From Hippea maritima DSM 10411 (GTDB lineage Bacteria > Campylobacterota_A > Desulfurellia > Desulfurellales > Hippeaceae): DNA of 64,000 bases. The notes under the pieces were generated by a model. That model made no database searches. It worked only from the letters and a program-made list of their open reading frames with translations, and was not told the origin of the DNA. The stretch's first letter is position 1. Each line of letters opens with the position of its first letter. The stretch lies in NCBI RefSeq assembly GCF_000194135.1, contig NC_015318.1:1068501-1132500 (forward strand), given 5' to 3'. Of the stretch, positions 35,078-45,120 are shown in pieces. The translations under genes were made by a program, and so were the position numbers.

Positions 35078-36339
35078 AACGCCCCCAGCTTTTTGGCTAA
35101 TTCTTTAACTTCAAACTTAACCCTATTTTCATCTATACAAACAAACTCTCTATCCTTAAGAATAACTTTACCGTTTATTATTACATCTCTGACAGCTCTT
35201 GAGTTTGCTGCATAAACAACAAAAGAGTAGGGATTGTATATAGGTACAGCCTCAAGATCATTCAAAGACATTACAACAATATCGGCTACATTACCCTCTT
35301 TTAAAAACCCTACATCATCAAACAAACCATTGAAATTTGAAGCTATTTTTAGCGTTGTTTTAGCATCCATAGCTTTCTGGCCAAACTCAACCTTCTGCAC
35401 TAAAGAAGACGTCCTAAACTCTTCTATCATATCCAAATTATTGTTGCTTGCCGAGCCATCTGTTCCGATAAAGACATTAACACCTTTATTAATCATCTTC
35501 TCAATAGGTGCTATGCCACTTGCAAGCTTAAAATTACTCTGGGGGACATTTATCACGTTAGCATTGTAAGCCTTCATTTTTTCTATATCTTTATCACTGC
35601 TTTTTACACAGTGTGCCATAAATGTATTCCTGCTTAAAAGCCCAATATCAATCAATACATCAATCGGTCTTTTACCTTTATCCTTTAAAACAGCCTCAAT
35701 CTCACTTGAGCTTTCATTTACATGTATATGAACTACATCATCCTCCTCTAAGGCATCAGCTACCATTTTTAGAGAATCAAACGAAAGAGTATATGTGGAA
35801 TGGGGACCAAAACCCACCCTTATGAGAGGTTCATTCTTAAATTCCTCTTTAAGAGACTTAGTTTTTTCAATGGCTTCTTTGGCATCTGAGCAATCCGGTG
35901 TTGGAAAATCTATAATACCTTCTGTTACTACACCACGCATGCCCACCTCAATGGCAGCCTCTGCCACTTTCTCTTCGAAAAAATACATATCCAAAAAACA
36001 AGAAGTACCACTCCTTATTGCCTCAAGCATAGAAAGCTTAGAACACTTATAAACCATATCAGCGCTTACATACTTTGCCTCTGCCGGGAATATATGTTTT
36101 GTTAGCCACTCCATAAGTTCTAAATCATCCGCAAGCCCTCTAAATAAACTCATAGCTAAATGGGTGTGAGCATTGCAAAATGTAGGCATTACAAGACACT
36201 CTTTTGCATCTATTACATAGTCTGTCTCAATTTTTATATTATTATCTATAGTTTTAATTCTATTACCTTCTATTAAAACATCAAAATAGCCTTCTTTTTG
36301 TGAATTTATGCAATAACCGTTTTTTATTAAAACACTCAT
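35074..36339 (-). CDS. mtaD: 5'-methylthioadenosine/S-adenosylhomocysteine deaminase
   Basis: This metal-dependent amidohydrolase deaminates methylthioadenosine (to methylthioinosine) and/or S-adenosylhomocysteine. The 421-residue protein has the metal-binding NAHTHLAMSLFRG, followed by DLELMEWL (a hallmark of this subfamily), then FGPHSTYT, HIHVNES and GTDGSASNNNLDMIEE. Its ATG overlaps the phosphorylase stop (ATGA), which couples it to the next step of the same salvage route. Confidence 0.9.
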   Translation of the reverse strand: MSVLIKNGYCINSQKEGYFDVLIEGNRIKTIDNNIKIETDYVIDAKECLVMPTFCNAHTHLAMSLFRGLADDLELMEWLTKHIFPAEAKYVSADMVYKCSKLSMLEAIRSGTSCFLDMYFFEEKVAEAAIEVGMRGVVTEGIIDFPTPDCSDAKEAIEKTKSLKEEFKNEPLIRVGFGPHSTYTLSFDSLKMVADALEEDDVVHIHVNESSSEIEAVLKDKGKRPIDVLIDIGLLSRNTFMAHCVKSSDKDIEKMKAYNANVINVPQSNFKLASGIAPIEKMINKGVNVFIGTDGSASNNNLDMIEEFRTSSLVQKVEFGQKAMDAKTTLKIASNFNGLFDDVGFLKEGNVADIVVMSLNDLEAVPIYNPYSFVVYAANSRAVRDVIINGKVILKDREFVCIDENRVKFEVKELAKKLGAL

Positions 36340-37145
36340 AATCCTTCCTCTAAAAACCTATTGATGATTTTGCTTAGCCTTTTGCTTGCGCTTTTTGCAA
36401 CGCTTATAACCTCATCAATTGGAGCCTTTTCCATACAGTCTGGGAGATTTACATTAGTTATAACAGAAACAGCCATCCTATCGACACCCATATGATTTAG
36501 TGCAATCACCTCAGGTATCGTTGACATACCAATGGCATCACCCCCAATAAGCCTAAAGAATCGGGTCTCTGCGGGTGTTTCCATGGAAGGACCTGAAACT
36601 CCAACATAAATACCTTCTCTAAGCTGTTCACCTACAGATAACGCTGTTTTTTTTAGCTTTTCTGCATACTTTAATGTATAAGGCTCGCTCATATCTGGAA
36701 ACTTTTCTCCAAGTTCCTCTATATTATCCCCCTTCAAAGGGTTAGCCCCCATCAGGTTTATATGGTCTTTTACAACCATCAAGTCGCCTTTTTTAAACAA
36801 AGGGTTTAAACCACCTGCTGCGTTGGTAAGAATTACAAGTTTAGCCCCAGCAAGACCAAGAACTCTGGGAAGAAATACAACCTCTTGCATTGAATACTTC
36901 TCATAATAATGAAATCTCCCAAACGCCACAACAACATTCAAATTACCTTTTTTGTAAAACTCAAAATAACCTTTATGCGATTTTGTAGATGGAATAGGCA
37001 TGCCAGGAACTTCAGAATACAGAAGTTTTTTAAGTTTATTGCCTTTAATTTCTATATCTATGCCTGTACCGGTTATTATTGCAACATCTATCTTTCCAAG
37101 CTTTTTTTCAATAAAATCGGTTGCATTTTTAATTTTCCTAAACAT
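36336..37145 (-). CDS. mtnP: purine nucleoside phosphorylase, probably methylthioinosine-type
   Basis: This trimeric PNP/MTAP-family enzyme splits a purine nucleoside with phosphate. The core motifs LTNAAGGLNPLFKKGDLMV, GVSGPSMETPAETRFF and ITNVN are present. Glu in SMETPAE and Asn in ITNVN are the residues that select 6-oxopurines (in MTAP the Asn position is Asp). The His that contacts the ribose 5'-OH in ordinary PNPs (NHEEV) is Ile here (PIDEV), which would favour a 5'-methylthio group. With mtaD adjacent, methylthioinosine is the likely substrate. The frame extends 57 codons upstream with a hydrophobic stretch, but the ATG at 37145 has GGGAGAGGG upstream and gives a normal 269-residue enzyme. 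Confidence 0.85.
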   Translation of the reverse strand: MFRKIKNATDFIEKKLGKIDVAIITGTGIDIEIKGNKLKKLLYSEVPGMPIPSTKSHKGYFEFYKKGNLNVVVAFGRFHYYEKYSMQEVVFLPRVLGLAGAKLVILTNAAGGLNPLFKKGDLMVVKDHINLMGANPLKGDNIEELGEKFPDMSEPYTLKYAEKLKKTALSVGEQLREGIYVGVSGPSMETPAETRFFRLIGGDAIGMSTIPEVIALNHMGVDRMAVSVITNVNLPDCMEKAPIDEVISVAKSASKRLSKIINRFLEEGL

Positions 37146-37174
37146 AGCCCTCTCCCGATTTCTTATTGTCATAA

Positions 37175-37180
37175 AGTATA
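37175..37180 (-). promoter_or_regulatory. candidate -10 box for the phosphorylase-mtaD-ispE-spoVG operon
   Basis: TATACT on the minus strand lies 30 bases before the ATG at 37145, which fits a leader of about 23 bases. No good -35 box is visible at 16-18 bases, so support is limited. Confidence 0.35.
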
Positions 37181-37259
37181 ACACAAGAAAATTTAAAAAA
37201 CCACCCAAACCATTTTCATTATTTTTTCTTTTATCTATAGAAAAAAATTGATAATTATG

Positions 37260-37265
37260 TATAAT
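37260..37265 (+). promoter_or_regulatory. -10 box of the glcD operon, very close to the start codon
   Basis: A consensus TATAAT ends 10 bases before the glcD ATG (37276). A transcript from it would begin around 37270-37273 and have a leader of only 3-6 bases. No Shine-Dalgarno sequence is present before the ATG. The -35 region is poor. Confidence 0.5.
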
Positions 37266-37275
37266 CACAACCGTT

Positions 37276-38646
37276 ATGAAAGCCAATGCACTTAAAAAGA
37301 TAAAAGACATATTCAAAGATAGGTGCCTAACTGATAAGCTAAGCAGAGTTCAGTATTCTTACGATGCAACACAAAATATGTTTCTACCCGATGTGGTGGT
37401 TTTGGCAGAAAACACCCGCGAAGTCTCGCAATTAATGAAAATAGCTAACAAATACAATATTCCCGTCGTGCCTCGTGGTTGGGGCAGTGGCTTTACCGGT
37501 GGGGCTTTAAATGTCAAAGGCGGCATATGCCTATCGCTTGAGAAAATGGATAAAGTGGTTGAGTTAGACCTTGACAATATGATGGTCTGGGTTGAAGCGG
37601 GTATGGTCAATTACGACTTGCAGGAATATGTAAAACCGTATGGATTGTTCTTTCCACCCGATCCCTCAAGCTGGAAATTCTCAACAATCGGTGGCAATAT
37701 AGCCGAAAATGCAGGCGGACCTAAAGCCGTGAAATACGGCGTAATGAAGGATTGGATCAAGGGATTGGAGATCGTTTTGGCAGATGGAACCATAATGCAA
37801 ACAGGCTCTAAAAATATAAAGGATGTGGCAGGTTATGACCTAACCAGTCTGCTTGTGGGCAGCGAGGGAACTTTGGCTATAATAACCAAAGCACTTCTTA
37901 AGCTTTATCCTTTGCCTGAGGCTAAAAAAACAATACAACTCGCATTTGATGATATGAAAAAGGCAGCTGCGATGGTTAACAGGATTCTTCTAAGCGGCGT
38001 AATCCCTGTGGCTGTAGAATTTGTCGATAAAGATGCAATACAGACGGTTAAAAACGCGCTAAATGCAGACCTACCGCGGGCAGATGCCATTTTGATAATA
38101 GAGGTAGATGGAAGCAAAAGTGAGGTTGAGCAACAGACAGATAAAATAAAAGAACTATCCAAAAAAGAACCCTCCATCGTATCGTTTAAAATCGCAAAGA
38201 CCAAACAGGAGGAGGATGAGATCTGGCTTGCAAGACGCTCCATATCCCCTACCCTAAAACAGATAGCAGATGGCAAGCTAAACGAGGACATCGTGGTGCC
38301 ACGCTCAAAATTGGCAGAGATGATAGAAAGATTACAGAAAATATCCAAAAAATACAACCTACCCATTGTAAACTTCGGCCATGCGGGTGATGGCAACATA
38401 CATGTTAACATTATGTATCACACAGATAGCAAAAAAGAGACAAAAAACGCCTTTAAGGCGATGAATGATGTTTTCGATGAGTGTATAAAATTGGGCGGTT
38501 CAATTACAGGTGAGCACGGGGTTGGCATAACAAAACAGGACTTTTTAGAAAAGCAGATAGGCAAAGCCCAGCTTGAGCTCCTAAAAAGGATAAAACAGGC
38601 GTTTGACCCAAACAACATAATCAATCCAGCTAAAATGAGGCTGTAA
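37276..38646 (+). CDS. glcD: FAD-linked 2-hydroxyacid oxidase subunit (GlcD-like)
   Basis: The 456-residue flavoprotein oxidises glycolate or D-lactate-type 2-hydroxyacids. The PCMH FAD-binding domain (about 35-210) has VPRGWGSGFTGGALN, and the C-terminal FAD-oxidase domain has FGHAGDGNIHVNIMY and GEHGVGITK. It is followed, with a TAATG overlap, by a GlcF-like Fe-S subunit that probably passes electrons to the quinone pool. GlcD and D-lactate dehydrogenase cannot be told apart from sequence. The ATG has no ribosome site and appears nearly leaderless. Confidence 0.9.
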   Translation: MKANALKKIKDIFKDRCLTDKLSRVQYSYDATQNMFLPDVVVLAENTREVSQLMKIANKYNIPVVPRGWGSGFTGGALNVKGGICLSLEKMDKVVELDLDNMMVWVEAGMVNYDLQEYVKPYGLFFPPDPSSWKFSTIGGNIAENAGGPKAVKYGVMKDWIKGLEIVLADGTIMQTGSKNIKDVAGYDLTSLLVGSEGTLAIITKALLKLYPLPEAKKTIQLAFDDMKKAAAMVNRILLSGVIPVAVEFVDKDAIQTVKNALNADLPRADAILIIEVDGSKSEVEQQTDKIKELSKKEPSIVSFKIAKTKQEEDEIWLARRSISPTLKQIADGKLNEDIVVPRSKLAEMIERLQKISKKYNLPIVNFGHAGDGNIHVNIMYHTDSKKETKNAFKAMNDVFDECIKLGGSITGEHGVGITKQDFLEKQIGKAQLELLKRIKQAFDPNNIINPAKMRL

Positions 38647-39890
38647 TGGATAAAAGGCTTTTCAAAGAATGGGAATCCTGCGTTAAGTGCGGCATATGCA
38701 GAAGCGTTTGTCCTGTATTTAAAGAGGAAAAATCAGAGCCTTATGTGGCAAGGGGGCATATAACCCTCCTAAGTGAGCTAATAAAGGGCAACATAGACTT
38801 TAGCGAAAAGGAGGCCAAGGATTATCTATACAAATGTTTGCTGTGCACAACCTGCGTTGAATCCTGCCCAAACGATTCCCACACAGACACCATAGTTGAG
38901 ATAGCAAGGCATGAGGTTATAAAGAAACACGGCCTTCCCACATACAAAAAAATCCTATCAAAACTCCTAAAAAGCAGGCAGGCAATGGACTTTGCCTTCA
39001 AAAGCGCATCAACCTTTTCACCGATCTTTGCAAAGAAAAACAACAAGCCTAGAGATGGTATAAAGCTAAGAATTGAAGTTGCAGGGAAAGACAGACTTCT
39101 ACCACCTATAGCTAAACAAACATTTTTAGATAAATACGGGAATGATAAAAAGTCCAGGGTTGTCCTTTTTCCTGGGTGCTTGATAAACTACACCTATACA
39201 GAGATCGGCGATGCCTTTGTAAATATCCTAAAAAAACTAAAGATAGATTTTAGCGTTCCAAAAAAACAGCTATGCTGCGGTGCTCCGATTTACTTTGCCG
39301 GCAACTTTGAGGATGCGCGTTATTTGGCAGAGAAGAACATAGAGTTATTCTTAAGTCTGAATGCTGAGCATATCGTTGTCCTTGAGCCTACCTGTGCAAG
39401 CATGATAAAGCTGGACTATCCAAAGCTGTTTATGTATTTTGAGGATAAGAAGTGGGAAGAGAAGGCACGCAGGGTTGCTGAAAAAATCATAGACCCAATA
39501 AAATTCTTATTCGACCAGACCGATGTTTTAAGGCGCCTTAAAAAACTTCCCATAAGAACAACCTATCACGATCCATGCCACCTAAAACGGGCATTAAAAG
39601 TTAAAGACGAACCCAGAGAGTTTCTAAAGGCGATCTCTGATTATACAGAGATGAAAGAGGCCGATAGATGTTGCGGAAACGGCGGAACATTTAGTATAGA
39701 TTACAGAGAAACCTCACTAAAAATAGCATCAAGGAAAGTAAAAAACATATTGGATACAAAATCTGAGTATTTAGCCACATCGTGTAGCGCCTGCATAATG
39801 CAACTTGCGGATATCCTGAACTTAAAAGATCATAAAGAGATAAAGGTCTATCACCTGCTTGAACTAATAGACAAAGCACTGGAGGCTTAG
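38646..39890 (+). CDS. glcF: Fe-S subunit of 2-hydroxyacid oxidase (GlcF-like)
   Basis: The 414-residue protein has two [4Fe-4S] ferredoxin motifs near the N terminus (CVKCGICRSVCP and CLLCTTCVESCP) and two CCG domains (CCGAPIYFAG and CCGNGGTFSID, with CHLKRAL nearby). It takes electrons from the flavin subunit and passes them on, probably at the membrane. The start overlaps the glcD stop. The glcE subunit of the Escherichia coli enzyme is absent, as in many two-gene systems. Confidence 0.92.
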   Translation: MDKRLFKEWESCVKCGICRSVCPVFKEEKSEPYVARGHITLLSELIKGNIDFSEKEAKDYLYKCLLCTTCVESCPNDSHTDTIVEIARHEVIKKHGLPTYKKILSKLLKSRQAMDFAFKSASTFSPIFAKKNNKPRDGIKLRIEVAGKDRLLPPIAKQTFLDKYGNDKKSRVVLFPGCLINYTYTEIGDAFVNILKKLKIDFSVPKKQLCCGAPIYFAGNFEDARYLAEKNIELFLSLNAEHIVVLEPTCASMIKLDYPKLFMYFEDKKWEEKARRVAEKIIDPIKFLFDQTDVLRRLKKLPIRTTYHDPCHLKRALKVKDEPREFLKAISDYTEMKEADRCCGNGGTFSIDYRETSLKIASRKVKNILDTKSEYLATSCSACIMQLADILNLKDHKEIKVYHLLELIDKALEA

Positions 39891-40757
39891 ATGAAGGTTA
39901 AAAAAGCTGTTCTACCCGTTGCTGGTTTTGGAACGAGGTTTCTTCCTGCCACAAAATCATCATCTAAAGAGATGCTGCCTTTGGTTGATAAACCCCTTAT
40001 CCATTACGCCGTTGAGGATGCTGTTAAAGCTGGCATTGAGCAGATCATATTCATCACAGGAAGGGGCAAAAGGGCTATTGAGGATTACTTTGATATATCC
40101 TTTGAGCTTGAGTTTCATTTAAAGCTTCAAGGCAAAGAAAAACTTATAGAGAAAATGAGGCAGATCAGCGAGATGGCCGATTTTGTCTATATCAGACAGA
40201 AAGAACCAAAGGGATTGGGTCATGCCGTCTTGAGGGCTAAGGATGTGGTGGGCAATGAGCCGTTTGCCGTAATCTTGGCAGACGATGTAATAGAATCAAA
40301 AACAAGTGGCACAGCCCAATTGGTCGATGTGTTTAACAAATACCACTGTTCGGTTATAGGGCTTGAGGAGGTAAATCCAGACGATGTCTCAAGTTATGGT
40401 ATCGTAGCGGGCAAGGAGATAGAAAACGGCATATTTAAATTGGACACATTCGTGGAAAAGCCAAAGAAGGAAGAGGCCCCAAGCAACACGGCTATAATAG
40501 GCAGGTATGTGTTTACGCCGGCTATTTTTGAAGAGCTTGAAAAGACAAAACCCGGGGCAAAGGGCGAAATTCAACTAACAGACGCTATAGAGTCCCTAAG
40601 CAAAAAAGAGGTGATATACGGCAAAGTGATAGAGGGCAAAAGATTTGATTGCGGAAGTAAGTTGGGCTTTTTGAAGGCAACAATAGAATTTGCCCTAAAC
40701 GATAAAGAGGTAAATAAAGAACTAACAAAATACATAAAAGAGGTGGTGAAGTGTTAG
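39891..40757 (+). CDS. galU: UTP-glucose-1-phosphate uridylyltransferase
   Basis: GalU makes UDP-glucose for cell-surface polysaccharide. The 288-residue protein starts with [20 protein letters not shown] and shows [19 protein letters not shown] and the FVEKPK and RYVFTP motifs typical of GalU. The ATG follows the glcF stop directly, with GGAGG upstream. It overlaps serS by 7 bases. Confidence 0.96.
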   Translation: MKVKKAVLPVAGFGTRFLPATKSSSKEMLPLVDKPLIHYAVEDAVKAGIEQIIFITGRGKRAIEDYFDISFELEFHLKLQGKEKLIEKMRQISEMADFVYIRQKEPKGLGHAVLRAKDVVGNEPFAVILADDVIESKTSGTAQLVDVFNKYHCSVIGLEEVNPDDVSSYGIVAGKEIENGIFKLDTFVEKPKKEEAPSNTAIIGRYVFTPAIFEELEKTKPGAKGEIQLTDAIESLSKKEVIYGKVIEGKRFDCGSKLGFLKATIEFALNDKEVNKELTKYIKEVVKC

Positions 40758-42010
40758 ATTTAAACATCTTAAGAAAAACACCTGAGATTCTTAGAGAAAA
40801 CTTAAAGAAGAGGCTTGCAAAGATAGATGTTGATGAGCTGATCGAATTGGACAAAAGGGTAAGGCAAAAAAAGGCTGAGCTGGATGAGCTTTTATCCAAA
40901 AGAAATTCGCTATCAAAAGAGATAGGCAAAAGAAAGGCAAAAAAGGAAGCCGCAGACGACCTTATAGAAAGCGTAAATCAGATATTAAAACAGCTTGAGG
41001 CTGTTGAGGATGAATACAAAAAGCTCCATAAGGATTTTATGGACAGATGGTTGCTTGTGCCAAACATATTGGACGATGATGTTCCATCCGGTGCGGATGA
41101 AAATGACAATGTGGAGATAAGAAGATGGGGTGAGCCGCCTCAATTCAGCTTCAAACCAAAAGAGCATTTCGAGATAGCAGAGAAACTCGGTATATTGGAT
41201 TTTGAAAGAGCCTCCAAGCTGTCGGGTTCACGCTTTGCTGTGTATAAAGGGGATGGTGCAAAACTCGAAAGAGCCCTAATAAACTTTATGCTTGATCTAC
41301 ACACGCAAAAACATAGATATAAAGAGATCATACCGCCATATATTGTAAATTACGATGTAATGGTGGGAACGGGTCAGTTTCCTAAATTTATCGAGGAGGC
41401 ATACGAAACCAGCGGGCAGTATCTGATACCGACAGCTGAGGTGCCTCTTGTAAATCTACACAGGGAGGAGATGCTAAGCGAGGATGAACTGCCAATAAAA
41501 TATGTGGCATATACGGCATGTTTTAGAAAAGAAGCTGGGAGTTATGGTAAGGATGTCAAAGGCATTATAAGGCAACATCAATTCAACAAGGTTGAGCTTG
41601 TGCAATTTACAAAGCCCGAGGAGTCGGATAAGGCGCTTGAGGTGCTTACTAAGGATGCCGAAGAGGTTTTAAGATTGCTTGGGCTTCCTTATAGGGTTGT
41701 TGTCTTATGCAGTGGGGATATAGGTTTTTCTGCTGCTAAGACTTACGATATCGAGGTGTGGCTGCCGGGTCAAAACAGATACAGGGAAATCTCCTCATGT
41801 TCAAATACAAGGGATTTTCAGGCAAGAAGGGCATCGATAAAATTCAAGGATAAAAACAAAAAGAAGCAGTTTGTCCACACGCTTAACGGCTCGGGCGTTG
41901 CTGTTGGAAGGTGTTTGGTTGCAATATTGGAGAACTATCAACAAAAAGATGGCTCTGTTAAGATCCCAGAGGCACTTGTGCCCTATTTTGGAAAAGAGAA
42001 GATTGGATAA
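40751..42010 (+). CDS. serS: seryl-tRNA synthetase
   Basis: SerRS charges tRNA-Ser. The 419-residue class II enzyme has an N-terminal coiled-coil tRNA-binding arm (about 30-100). Motif 2 is [20 protein letters not shown], followed by FNKVELVQF, and motif 3 is [18 protein letters not shown]. The start codon is GTG with AGGTGG upstream. Its stop overlaps the pgeF start (TAATG). Confidence 0.97.
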   Translation: MLDLNILRKTPEILRENLKKRLAKIDVDELIELDKRVRQKKAELDELLSKRNSLSKEIGKRKAKKEAADDLIESVNQILKQLEAVEDEYKKLHKDFMDRWLLVPNILDDDVPSGADENDNVEIRRWGEPPQFSFKPKEHFEIAEKLGILDFERASKLSGSRFAVYKGDGAKLERALINFMLDLHTQKHRYKEIIPPYIVNYDVMVGTGQFPKFIEEAYETSGQYLIPTAEVPLVNLHREEMLSEDELPIKYVAYTACFRKEAGSYGKDVKGIIRQHQFNKVELVQFTKPEESDKALEVLTKDAEEVLRLLGLPYRVVVLCSGDIGFSAAKTYDIEVWLPGQNRYREISSCSNTRDFQARRASIKFKDKNKKKQFVHTLNGSGVAVGRCLVAILENYQQKDGSVKIPEALVPYFGKEKIG

Positions 42011-42738
42011 TGGGTTTTGTTGAGGATAAAAGGTTTTTAGAATTTAAAGCGCGATGCTTATTCTTTGATAGATTTGGGGGTGTAAGCCCCTACCCTTTTG
42101 ATTCATTGAACTTCAGCTTTGCCGTTGGCGATAAAAAAGAGAACGTCTTAAAAAATATAGAGAACGCCCGTAAATCCATAAATGTAACCAAGATGGCCTT
42201 CATAAATCAAATACACTCAAAGGATATAGTTGAATTTGACGGCAAAAACCACGATGCAGACGGTATCTTTACAGATAAAGCGGGGGTATTCTTAGCTATA
42301 AGATTTGCAGATTGCCTGCCTATAGTTTTAATGGATACAAGAAAAAGGATAGTAATGGCAATTCATGCTGGCTGGCGCGGCAGTTATCTGGGCATATCAA
42401 AGAATGCGGTTGACATATTAAAACAAAGGGGCTCAAACCCAGAAGACATAATTGTCTCCATAGGGCCACATATTTGCAGAAATTGTTATGAAATCAAGGA
42501 TGACCTTGCCTGCAAATTTTCAGAAGAATTTATAAATAAAAAGAACGGTAGGCTATTTCTAGACCTATCCGCTGTTAACATCAAACAATTAACACAAAGC
42601 GGAATCCCAAACGAAAACATTGTCGATTTGGGTATCTGTACATTTGAAAACAGTGACTTTTTCTCCTACAGGAGAGACAAAATCTGTGGCCGTGGGGCTG
42701 GCGGCATTATGTTATTTAACAGTAATTCACAAGAGTAA
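42010..42738 (+). CDS. pgeF: PgeF/YfiH family multi-copper oxidase-like peptidoglycan editing factor
   Basis: The 242-residue protein has the family motif MAIHAGWRGSYLGI and the conserved GPHICRNCYEI near 155-165, plus the C-terminal DLGICTFENSDFFSYRRD. Members act on purine nucleosides or edit misincorporated residues in the peptidoglycan precursor; the physiological role varies. Its 3' end overlaps the convergent HD-GYP gene by 12 bases. Confidence 0.92.
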   Translation: MGFVEDKRFLEFKARCLFFDRFGGVSPYPFDSLNFSFAVGDKKENVLKNIENARKSINVTKMAFINQIHSKDIVEFDGKNHDADGIFTDKAGVFLAIRFADCLPIVLMDTRKRIVMAIHAGWRGSYLGISKNAVDILKQRGSNPEDIIVSIGPHICRNCYEIKDDLACKFSEEFINKKNGRLFLDLSAVNIKQLTQSGIPNENIVDLGICTFENSDFFSYRRDKICGRGAGGIMLFNSNSQE

Positions 42739-45120
42739 AGAACGTCGCACTTCTTTTTCCTTCACTCTGATATTGTAGATAAGCTCGTCAGTTGTCCTAC
42801 CATCCTTGGGGTAAACAACATAGGTGCAAATTATTGAGCAGCCTAACTTACTCGTTATGGTATTTCTCAATTCATCAAGCCTATCTTTGGGATTTATGTT
42901 ATCCTTTAATATGAAAATAAAATTATCCTCATTCACCCTTGCTATACACTCACCAATATTATCTTTTAGTATGTTTGCAACACCCACTATAAGATCAACT
43001 GCCTGAGCCTTGCCTTTCTCAAACCTGATTTTAGAAAAGTTAACCACATCTATCAAACATAAAGAGAAAGCTGCATTATCTATAATAAGGCCACCAATCT
43101 CTCTTTCAAGCTTATCCATTGTCGAAAGACCCGTCAGCCAATCAGTAAAAAATATATTTTTTCTGATTTCTTCTATATTTTCCGGAAAAAGATGTCTTTT
43201 CTGCTTTTCTATATCTTTGCCCAACCTGTACATATCCTCTACATATGGTTCTATCTTTTTTATAATGTTTGGATCAAACTGTGTGCCTGCATTTGCAATC
43301 AATTCAGCTTTTGCATCCTCCACGTTCATTGCGCTTTTATATGGACGTGATGTTATGATAGCATCAAATGAATCAGCAATAGCCAAAATTCTTGCCTCAA
43401 TCGGTATATCCTCACCCCTAAGCCCGTCTGGATAACCCTTACCGTCCCATCTTTCATGGTGCCCTCTTATTCCGCCTATTACGCTTGAGAGCATTTCAAC
43501 GTGCTTGAGTATTTCATAAGAAAACACAGAGTGCATCTTCATAATCTCATACTCATTGGGAGAAAGTCTGGTAGGCTTAAGTAAAATTACATCGGGTATG
43601 CCTATTTTACCAACATCATGAAACAGACCTGCTTTGTATATATTGTTTTGATAAGTCTCATCAAAGCCAAGAATCTCAGAAATAAATCTTGCATATTCCC
43701 ACACTCTTCTTGAATGCCCCTCGGTATATCTATCCCTTGCCTCTATTGCATTGAGAAGGGCTTCTATTGCATCTTTATCTAAGTTTGAAAAATACATGTT
43801 TATAGCGAATATACTTGCTATCAATTTAAGGAAATTAAGATCTTCTTTTCTAAAAGCGTTCGGCCTTTTGGTGTTTCCAACACATATAACACCGTAGGAG
43901 TGATCTTTGTAGGAAATCAAGGCACACATAGCAGACTTCACACCACTTAGAAGCTTGGCTTTATCCGAAACAAAGCTGTAGGATTGATAGTCGTTTACTA
44001 TAACACTCTCCTTCCTATTCCAAACAATACGGCTTAAGGAATCCTCCATTTTAAAAAAGTTTATTTGTTTTGCCTTTCCATCCTTTAAAACATATTCTAA
44101 GTCCGGCTTATCTAAAAATATTCCTGCGATGTCGGTTTCAAATACATTACTCATAACCTTCAAGGCCTTTTCTATATTGGATATAGAGGCAAAATTTTCC
44201 TTAATTGCCATTATATTTTTTACCATTTCAATTCTTTTGTTCAGTTGTTGGAGGGTTTTTATGTACAACTGTTCCCTTTTTATTTTTCTGTTTAGAAGAA
44301 TCGATACTCCAATTATAATAGTTATAGAAACAACGATAACAAACACAAGACTTAGGGTTGCATATTGAATATTCTGCTTAAGCGTATCAATAAGCCTACT
44401 TTTCTTTTTTATACCAATATAAAAGGTGGCTTTATCAATAGAAAACTTAGAGAGTTCATAAATGCCATCATTCTTTATGGGATAGTAAGACAATTCAACA
44501 CTCAAACCCTTTATGTATTCAAAGATAGAAAACAATTTTGAGGCAATGTCTATACTCTCAACTAAACTACCTCTATAAGTGTCATTTATGAATATAGGAT
44601 AAACTAAAATCAATGATAGATCATTCTTAGGTACGCCAGCTAAGCTAAGCATAGGGGCTGTGAAGTAAATGCCACATTTTAATTTCTTGGCTAACTCTAT
44701 CTTTTTAGCTAAAAAATCATATTGCTTAACAAAAGAGTTCGGTATAGGCGTTCTTGAAATATGGGGATAGAGTAGCGTTAACTGATTATAATCTACAAAA
44801 AATATATTCCTTATATCATCATGTTGAACCTTTAGAAGATAAGAATCCAGAGCTGATTCTAACTGATTCGGTGATACTTCAGGTAAAACAGAAAAAGTAT
44901 AATCCAATAGATTTTTGTTCGTCTTTAGATAATTGGCCAAATTCGCTTTTAAAAGCTCCATCTGAACTTTACTTTGGCGCTCTACCTCTACCTTGGTTTT
45001 ATAGAAAATCAGCCTAAGGGATTGACTAATCGTAAGAGATGTAAGAATGATTACAAAAACACCCAATATTATAAGGATTGATGTTCTTTTTGGACCGCTG
45101 TTATTCTCAGTAAACTTCAT
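42727..45120 (-). CDS. membrane sensor with GAF, HD-GYP and degenerate GGDEF domains
   Basis: The 797-residue protein is a predicted c-di-GMP phosphodiesterase. It has one membrane helix at about 15-35, a periplasmic sensor region of about 36-245 and a second helix near 248-272. A GAF domain (about 300-445) and an HD-GYP domain follow, with HDVGKIGIPD near 500 and HHERWDGKGYPDG near 553. A C-terminal GGDEF-like domain (about 635-790) follows, in which the GGDEF motif is replaced by VNEDNF, so cyclase activity is unlikely. It overlaps the upstream periplasmic-binding-protein gene by 14 bases, which suggests that protein presents the ligand to this sensor. Confidence 0.9.
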   Translation of the reverse strand: MKFTENNSGPKRTSILIILGVFVIILTSLTISQSLRLIFYKTKVEVERQSKVQMELLKANLANYLKTNKNLLDYTFSVLPEVSPNQLESALDSYLLKVQHDDIRNIFFVDYNQLTLLYPHISRTPIPNSFVKQYDFLAKKIELAKKLKCGIYFTAPMLSLAGVPKNDLSLILVYPIFINDTYRGSLVESIDIASKLFSIFEYIKGLSVELSYYPIKNDGIYELSKFSIDKATFYIGIKKKSRLIDTLKQNIQYATLSLVFVIVVSITIIIGVSILLNRKIKREQLYIKTLQQLNKRIEMVKNIMAIKENFASISNIEKALKVMSNVFETDIAGIFLDKPDLEYVLKDGKAKQINFFKMEDSLSRIVWNRKESVIVNDYQSYSFVSDKAKLLSGVKSAMCALISYKDHSYGVICVGNTKRPNAFRKEDLNFLKLIASIFAINMYFSNLDKDAIEALLNAIEARDRYTEGHSRRVWEYARFISEILGFDETYQNNIYKAGLFHDVGKIGIPDVILLKPTRLSPNEYEIMKMHSVFSYEILKHVEMLSSVIGGIRGHHERWDGKGYPDGLRGEDIPIEARILAIADSFDAIITSRPYKSAMNVEDAKAELIANAGTQFDPNIIKKIEPYVEDMYRLGKDIEKQKRHLFPENIEEIRKNIFFTDWLTGLSTMDKLEREIGGLIIDNAAFSLCLIDVVNFSKIRFEKGKAQAVDLIVGVANILKDNIGECIARVNEDNFIFILKDNINPKDRLDELRNTITSKLGCSIICTYVVYPKDGRTTDELIYNIRVKEKEVRRSLLL

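Noticed and set aside
36336-37316. N-terminal hydrophobic extension (57 residues) on the purine phosphorylase
   Set aside because: The ATG at 37145 has a strong ribosome site and gives the normal family length; the extension overlaps the likely promoter and is unlike any phosphorylase.
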